DNA of 64,000 nucleotides, from positions 1-64,000 of the forward strand of contig CAVCUQ010000003.1 in NCBI GenBank assembly GCA_963605425.1, read 5' to 3'. The first letter of the stretch is position 1, and each line of letters starts with the position of its first letter. Shown here in pieces: positions 60,116-64,000 of the stretch. Origin of the DNA: JAEELC01 sp963605425. Lineage in GTDB: Bacteria > Bacillota_I > Bacilli_A > Acholeplasmatales > Anaeroplasmataceae. Position numbers and translations under genes: made by a program. Under the pieces are notes generated by a model. That model saw only the letters and a list, made by a program, of their open reading frames with translations, ran no database searches and was not told the DNA's origin.

Positions 60116-60685
60116 TTATTCTCCTTCGAGTAATTTATTAATAGTTAAAGGATAAAGAACATGTTCTATTTCATGAATCTTTTCCTCAAGTTCATCTAAA
60201 TTGTTTCCATAATATTCAAAAGCCTTTTGACTGATAATTTTACCACCATCAAGTTCTTTTGATACATAATGAATAGTTACGCCAAATACTTTACATCCAT
60301 AATTAAATGCATCTTGAATACCATGAGCACCTTTAAATGATGGAAGCAGGGCAGGATGAATATTAATTATTTTATTTGGGTAAGTTTCAAGTAATACATT
60401 TGTAATAATCTTCATATAACCAGCTAGAGCGATTAAATCAATATTATATTCTTTTAAAATAGAAACAATATGTTTTTCATAATCTTCTCTTGTTTCAAAT
60501 TTTAATGCATTTACATAAATACAAGGAATATTATGATTTTTAGCACGCTCTCTTACATAAGCCTTAGCTCTATCACAAATAACTACTTTAACATTTCCAT
60601 TCTTAATTGTTTTATTCTCACAAGCCTGTGCAATAGCTTCAAAATTAGAACCATTACCACTTGCAAATACAGCAATATTCTTCAT
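60116..60685 (-). CDS. purN: Phosphoribosylglycinamide formyltransferase
   Basis: A 189-residue 10-formyl-THF-dependent GART. N-terminal FASGNGSNFEAI (GAR phosphate loop), ALAGYMKI, and the catalytic NIHPALLPSFKGAHG (Asn-His pair near residue 103) followed by GVTIHYVSKELDGGKII with the essential Asp. Two bases after purM. Confidence 0.96.
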   Translation of the reverse strand: MKNIAVFASGNGSNFEAIAQACENKTIKNGNVKVVICDRAKAYVRERAKNHNIPCIYVNALKFETREDYEKHIVSILKEYNIDLIALAGYMKIITNVLLETYPNKIINIHPALLPSFKGAHGIQDAFNYGCKVFGVTIHYVSKELDGGKIISQKAFEYYGNNLDELEEKIHEIEHVLYPLTINKLLEGE

Positions 60686-60687
60686 AA

Positions 60688-61728
60688 TTATTTTTCTAGT
60701 TCAATATCAACTTGACCAGCTTTATCAGTAACACTACCGATAATATAAGCTTTTCTATTATGGTTAGCTAAAATATCAAGTACTTTATTAGCACTATTAG
60801 CGTCAACTGCAATAACCATACCAATACCCATGTTATAAATATTAAACATTTCTCTATGGTCGATATTACCCTTCTTTTCTAGGAATTTGAAAACAGGAAG
60901 AATAGGCCAAGTACCTTCTTTAACGTATATTCCTTCTCCTTCTTTTAAAATACGAGGAATATTTTCATCAAATCCACCACCAGTGATATGAGCTACACCG
61001 TGAACATCAACGCTTCTAATAACTTCTAGTACTTCTTTTACATAAATATTTGTAGGAGTAAGTAATACTTCACCTAAAGTCTTATTAGGATCTAGTTCTT
61101 CATATACTTTATGTAAATCTAGGTTTGCATCACGAACAATCTTTCTTACAAGTGAGAAACCATTAGAATGTACACCTGATGATTCAATACCAATTAAAAC
61201 ATCATTAACTTCTACTTTAGTACCATCAATTAATTTACTCTTTTCAACAACACCTGTAGTAAATCCGGCAATATCATATTCACCATTTTCATACATACCA
61301 GGCATTTCAGCTGTTTCTCCTCCAACAAGAGCACATCCTGCTTGTCTACATCCTTCAGCTATACCAGAAACGATAGCTTCAACCTTTGCAGGAATAGTCT
61401 TTCCTTGAGCTACATAGTCAAGGAAGATTAGAGGTTCTGCACCTTGAGCAAGTACATCATTAACGCACATTGCAACTGCATCAATACCGATAGTATCATG
61501 CTTATCCATTTCAAATGCAATCTTAAGCTTAGTACCTACACCATCAGTACCACTAACTAAAATAGGTTCTTTAATGTTTAATTTAGTTAAATCAAACATT
61601 CCACCGAAAGAACCAATATTACCAACACTACCAACACGATTAGTGCTTGATACATGTTTTTTAATTCTTTTTACAACATCATAACCAGCTTCAAGTGAAA
61701 CACCGGATTTTTCATAATCTATAGCCAT
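60688..61728 (-). CDS. purM: Phosphoribosylformylglycinamidine cyclo-ligase (AIR synthetase)
   Basis: A 346-residue PurM with SGTDGVGTKLKIAFEMDKHDTIGID (ATP/Mg region), CVNDVLAQGAEPLIFLDY, ALVGGETAEMPGMY and AHITGGGFDENIPRIL. Makes AIR in step 5. Compact spacing to purF (12 bases) and purN. Confidence 0.97.
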   Translation of the reverse strand: MAIDYEKSGVSLEAGYDVVKRIKKHVSSTNRVGSVGNIGSFGGMFDLTKLNIKEPILVSGTDGVGTKLKIAFEMDKHDTIGIDAVAMCVNDVLAQGAEPLIFLDYVAQGKTIPAKVEAIVSGIAEGCRQAGCALVGGETAEMPGMYENGEYDIAGFTTGVVEKSKLIDGTKVEVNDVLIGIESSGVHSNGFSLVRKIVRDANLDLHKVYEELDPNKTLGEVLLTPTNIYVKEVLEVIRSVDVHGVAHITGGGFDENIPRILKEGEGIYVKEGTWPILPVFKFLEKKGNIDHREMFNIYNMGIGMVIAVDANSANKVLDILANHNRKAYIIGSVTDKAGQVDIELEK

Positions 61729-61740
61729 AATTTACCTCAA

Positions 61741-63153
61741 CTAAAATTTATTATCTTTATTAGCATCATATATTGAAGAATATAATTCTGTCGGATATTT
61801 TCCTGTAAAACATGCAGTGCATAATTCATATCTCTTAGATACATCAAATAAAGCTTTTTCCGAAATGAAAGCAAGAGAATCAGCACCAATTATCTTACAT
61901 ACTTCATCAAGTGAATGACGAGCAGAAATAAGTTCACCATATGTAGAAATATCTACACCATAAAAACATGGAGAAATAATTTGAGGAGATGCAATACGAA
62001 CATGAATTTCTTTTGCACCAAACTCTCTTAATTGTTTAATAATCTTTTTACTAGTAGTACCTCTAACAATAGAATCATCAATAAGCACTACTCTTTTGCC
62101 TGAAACAATACTTCTAACTGGAGATAGTTTCATCATAACAGCACGCTCTCTAAGTGATTGGCTAGGAGCGATAAATGATCTACCTACATATTTATTCTTA
62201 ACAAGTCCCATTTCATAAGGAATATGGCTCTCTTCAGAATAACCTATAGCAGCTGATAAACTTGAATCAGGAACACCTACTACAATGTCAGCCTCAACTG
62301 GAGCTTCTCTATAAAGGATTCTTCCTGTTTCTTTTCTAAACGCATGGACATTTACTCCCTCAATATCGCTATCAGGACGAGAGAAATAAATGAATTCCAT
62401 AGCACACATATAATGATGTTTATATTTAGAATAGTCGTAACTTGTTAAACCATTTCTATCTATTACAACTACTTCTCCTGGTTTTACATCACGTAAGAAC
62501 TTAGCACCAACAATATCTAGTGCACAAGTTTCACTAGCTACCACATATCCGTTTCCTAACATACCAATTGAAAGAGGTCTTAAACCATACTTGTCACGAG
62601 TTGCATATAATCTATCTTTAGTAATGATTAAGAAAGCAAAAGCTCCTTCAAGCATATTTAAAGCATGGATAATAACATCAACTCTATTAGTATCAGGTGA
62701 ATCCTTTTTAATTAAATGAGCTAAAACTTCACTATCTGATGTTGATTGGAATATAGAACCTTTATCTTCAAGAAAACGTCTAAGTTCATTAGAATTTACT
62801 AAATTACCATTATGTGCAAGAGCAAAATCACCACCATGGTGACGGAATAAGAAAGGTTGAACATTCTCAATACCTCCGCCACCTGATGTTGCATATCTTA
62901 CATGACCAATTCCAGAAGTACCAGGAAGTTTAGCAAGTGATGCATTATCAAATATTTCACTTACTAATCCTTCCCCTTTTTTTCTATTCAGTTTTCCTGC
63001 ATTATCTACAACAACGATACCGCAACCTTCTTGACCACGGTGTTGAAGAGAATGGAGTCCATAGTATATATTTTCACTAGCATTTTCTACATTATATACA
63101 CCAAAGACACCGCATTCTTCATGTAGACCTCTGAAAGCATCATCTTCTGTCAT
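61741..63153 (-). CDS. purF: Amidophosphoribosyltransferase
   Basis: A 470-residue PurF, committed step of purine synthesis. A short propeptide-like N-terminus precedes the catalytic Cys of ECGVFGVYN (near residue 14), so it is the Bacillus type with N-terminal processing expected. Glutaminase segments RGQEGCGIV and HNGNLVN; PRPP motif VVLIDDSIVRGTT. C-terminal Cys residues (CTACFTGKYP and one upstream CxxA region) suggest the Fe-S form as in Bacillus. Confidence 0.97.
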   Translation of the reverse strand: MTEDDAFRGLHEECGVFGVYNVENASENIYYGLHSLQHRGQEGCGIVVVDNAGKLNRKKGEGLVSEIFDNASLAKLPGTSGIGHVRYATSGGGGIENVQPFLFRHHGGDFALAHNGNLVNSNELRRFLEDKGSIFQSTSDSEVLAHLIKKDSPDTNRVDVIIHALNMLEGAFAFLIITKDRLYATRDKYGLRPLSIGMLGNGYVVASETCALDIVGAKFLRDVKPGEVVVIDRNGLTSYDYSKYKHHYMCAMEFIYFSRPDSDIEGVNVHAFRKETGRILYREAPVEADIVVGVPDSSLSAAIGYSEESHIPYEMGLVKNKYVGRSFIAPSQSLRERAVMMKLSPVRSIVSGKRVVLIDDSIVRGTTSKKIIKQLREFGAKEIHVRIASPQIISPCFYGVDISTYGELISARHSLDEVCKIIGADSLAFISEKALFDVSKRYELCTACFTGKYPTELYSSIYDANKDNKF

Positions 63154-63164
63154 TTTTAAAATTC

Positions 63165-63875
63165 CTATCTAGTATTTAATCTTCTTAAAATTTCTTCGTA
63201 AGCTTCAATAACCTTACCTAAATCTCTTCTAAATCTATCCTTATCTAACTTGTCTTGAGTATTAGAATCCCATAGACGGCAAGTATCAGGAGAGATTTCA
63301 TCAGCTAATACAATTTGACCATCACTAGTTTTACCAAATTCAATTTTGAAATCAACTAGAGTAATGTTAATAGATTCGAATAACTTCTTTAAGATTTCAT
63401 TAATCTTTAAAGTAAGAGAACGAATAGTATCAAGTTCAGCGTATGTAGCTGCACCTAAAGCAACTGCATGGTCATTATTAATAAGTGGATCACCAAGCTT
63501 ATCATTCTTGTAACATAATTCAAAAATAGTATTATCAATCTTAGTACCTTCTTTGATGTCTAAACGCTTAGCCATAGAACCAGCTACAATATTTCTTACA
63601 ATAACTTCAAGAGGGAAAATTGTAACCTTCTTGCATAATTGATCTCTATCATTTAATTTTTCAACAAAATGAGTAGGAATACCATTCTTAATTAATTCAT
63701 TGAAAATGATAGTTGTAATTTCGTTATTTAAAACACCCTTATCTTTAATTTGAGCCTTTTTAATACCGTTGAATGCAGTAGCATCATCCTTATAGTGCAT
63801 AACGATTAAATTTTCATCATCAGTTCTAAATACTTGTTTAGCTTTTCCTTCATATAACATTTCTAATTGTTTCAT
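63165..63875 (-). CDS. purC: Phosphoribosylaminoimidazole-succinocarboxamide synthase
   Basis: A 236-residue SAICAR synthetase with YEGKAKQVFRTDD at the start, FPLEVIVRNIVAGSMAKR near residue 95 and LADEISPDTCRLWD near residue 197. ATG at 63875 after AAAAAGGTGATTATT; the GTG at 63884 is part of that RBS. Second gene of the operon visible, after purL. Confidence 0.97.
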   Translation of the reverse strand: MKQLEMLYEGKAKQVFRTDDENLIVMHYKDDATAFNGIKKAQIKDKGVLNNEITTIIFNELIKNGIPTHFVEKLNDRDQLCKKVTIFPLEVIVRNIVAGSMAKRLDIKEGTKIDNTIFELCYKNDKLGDPLINNDHAVALGAATYAELDTIRSLTLKINEILKKLFESINITLVDFKIEFGKTSDGQIVLADEISPDTCRLWDSNTQDKLDKDRFRRDLGKVIEAYEEILRRLNTR

Positions 63876-63902
63876 AATAATCACCTTTTTGTTTCCTTTT
63901 AT

Positions 63903-64000
63903 TTATTGTTTTTTAAAATAATTTACTGCATTAAGAAAGATATTTTGTTCCTTATTTCCGTAGATGTTTTTAAAGTTATATTTCTCATATCTTTCTGAAT
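63903..64000 (-). CDS. purL: 3' end of phosphoribosylformylglycinamidine synthase (partial)
   Basis: Only the last 31 codons are in the window, ending at a TAA at 63903-63905. The peptide includes SERYEKYNFKNIYGNK and ends NAVNYFKKQ. This resembles the C-terminus of the large single-chain PurL, where HSER is followed by a NIYGNK-like stretch and a xGVxYF end. Position before purC fits. Partial, so the call rests on a short tail and on context. Confidence 0.6.
   Translation of the reverse strand, partial: SERYEKYNFKNIYGNKEQNIFLNAVNYFKKQ

Noticed and set aside
1..64000. CRISPR arrays, insertion sequences, prophage or integrase genes
   Set aside because: No regularly spaced direct repeats, transposase, integrase or phage structural genes were found on either strand.

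Overview
This is a low-GC (AT-rich) chromosomal window from a Firmicutes-type bacterium read with the standard genetic code (TGG for Trp; no sign of TGA read-through). The gene order rpsF-ssb-rpsR-gdpP/rplI-dnaB, cysS-mrnC-rlmB-sigH-rpmG-secE-nusG-rplK-rplA-rplJ-rplL-rsmC-rpoB-rpoC and rpsL-rpsG-fusA-tuf is the Bacilli arrangement. The very low GC, a GdpP-L9 fusion and an RpoB with Gln at the rifampicin-site His526 position suggest an Erysipelotrichia/Mollicutes-like branch; this placement is inference. Nearly every gene is on the minus strand; only degV and one tRNA-Arg are on the plus strand.

Layout from left to right. 1-300 holds two tandem promoters and the leader of an rRNA operon running off the left edge. 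343-9010 carries a GH105 pectin-oligosaccharide hydrolase, then sua5, prmC, prfA, dnaB, a GdpP-ribosomal protein L9 fusion, rpsR, ssb and rpsF. 9116-12895 carries pncC, a membrane protein, a pair of HtrA-like lipoproteins (one active without PDZ, one catalytically dead with PDZ) and tatD. 12984-17381 is the str operon. 17403-27145 interrupts the usual rpoC-rpsL neighbourhood with a tRNA-Arg, a giant pectate lyase lipoprotein with a cre-like site, a FUSC-HAD membrane protein, a metal/redox operon under a perfect palindrome, a small membrane protein and degV. 27242-40858 is the rpoBC/L10-L12/L11-L1/nusG cluster up to sigH and rlmB. 40944-46326 is an enlarged P-type ATPase with mrnC and cysS. 46651-49529 is an accessory cluster of surface proteins: a C39-like cysteine peptidase lipoprotein, a small lipoprotein, a membrane serine protease and a decayed paralogue. 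49705-51794 is glnA with a two-hairpin ANTAR leader and an adjacent ANTAR regulator. 51885-55980 has an SPFH/NfeD pair, yebC, an XRE regulator with a membrane partner, an orphan AbiEi-like protein and a small membrane protein. 56014-64000 is the purine operon purL(partial)-C-F-M-N-H-D-B.

The genes work together as follows. The bulk is housekeeping: translation, transcription, replication and de novo IMP synthesis, with autoregulatory leaders for L10-L12, probably L11-L1, and possibly S6/S18. Accessory functions point to a gut or plant-matter lifestyle: secreted pectate lyase plus GH105, several lipoprotein proteases, and a metal-responsive operon. The best candidates for something little described are the ANTAR-glnA attenuation module, the split HtrA/pseudo-HtrA pair, the GdpP-L9 fusion with an internal ribosome binding site, the P-type ATPase with a very large extracytoplasmic insertion, and the peptidase-lipoprotein cluster.
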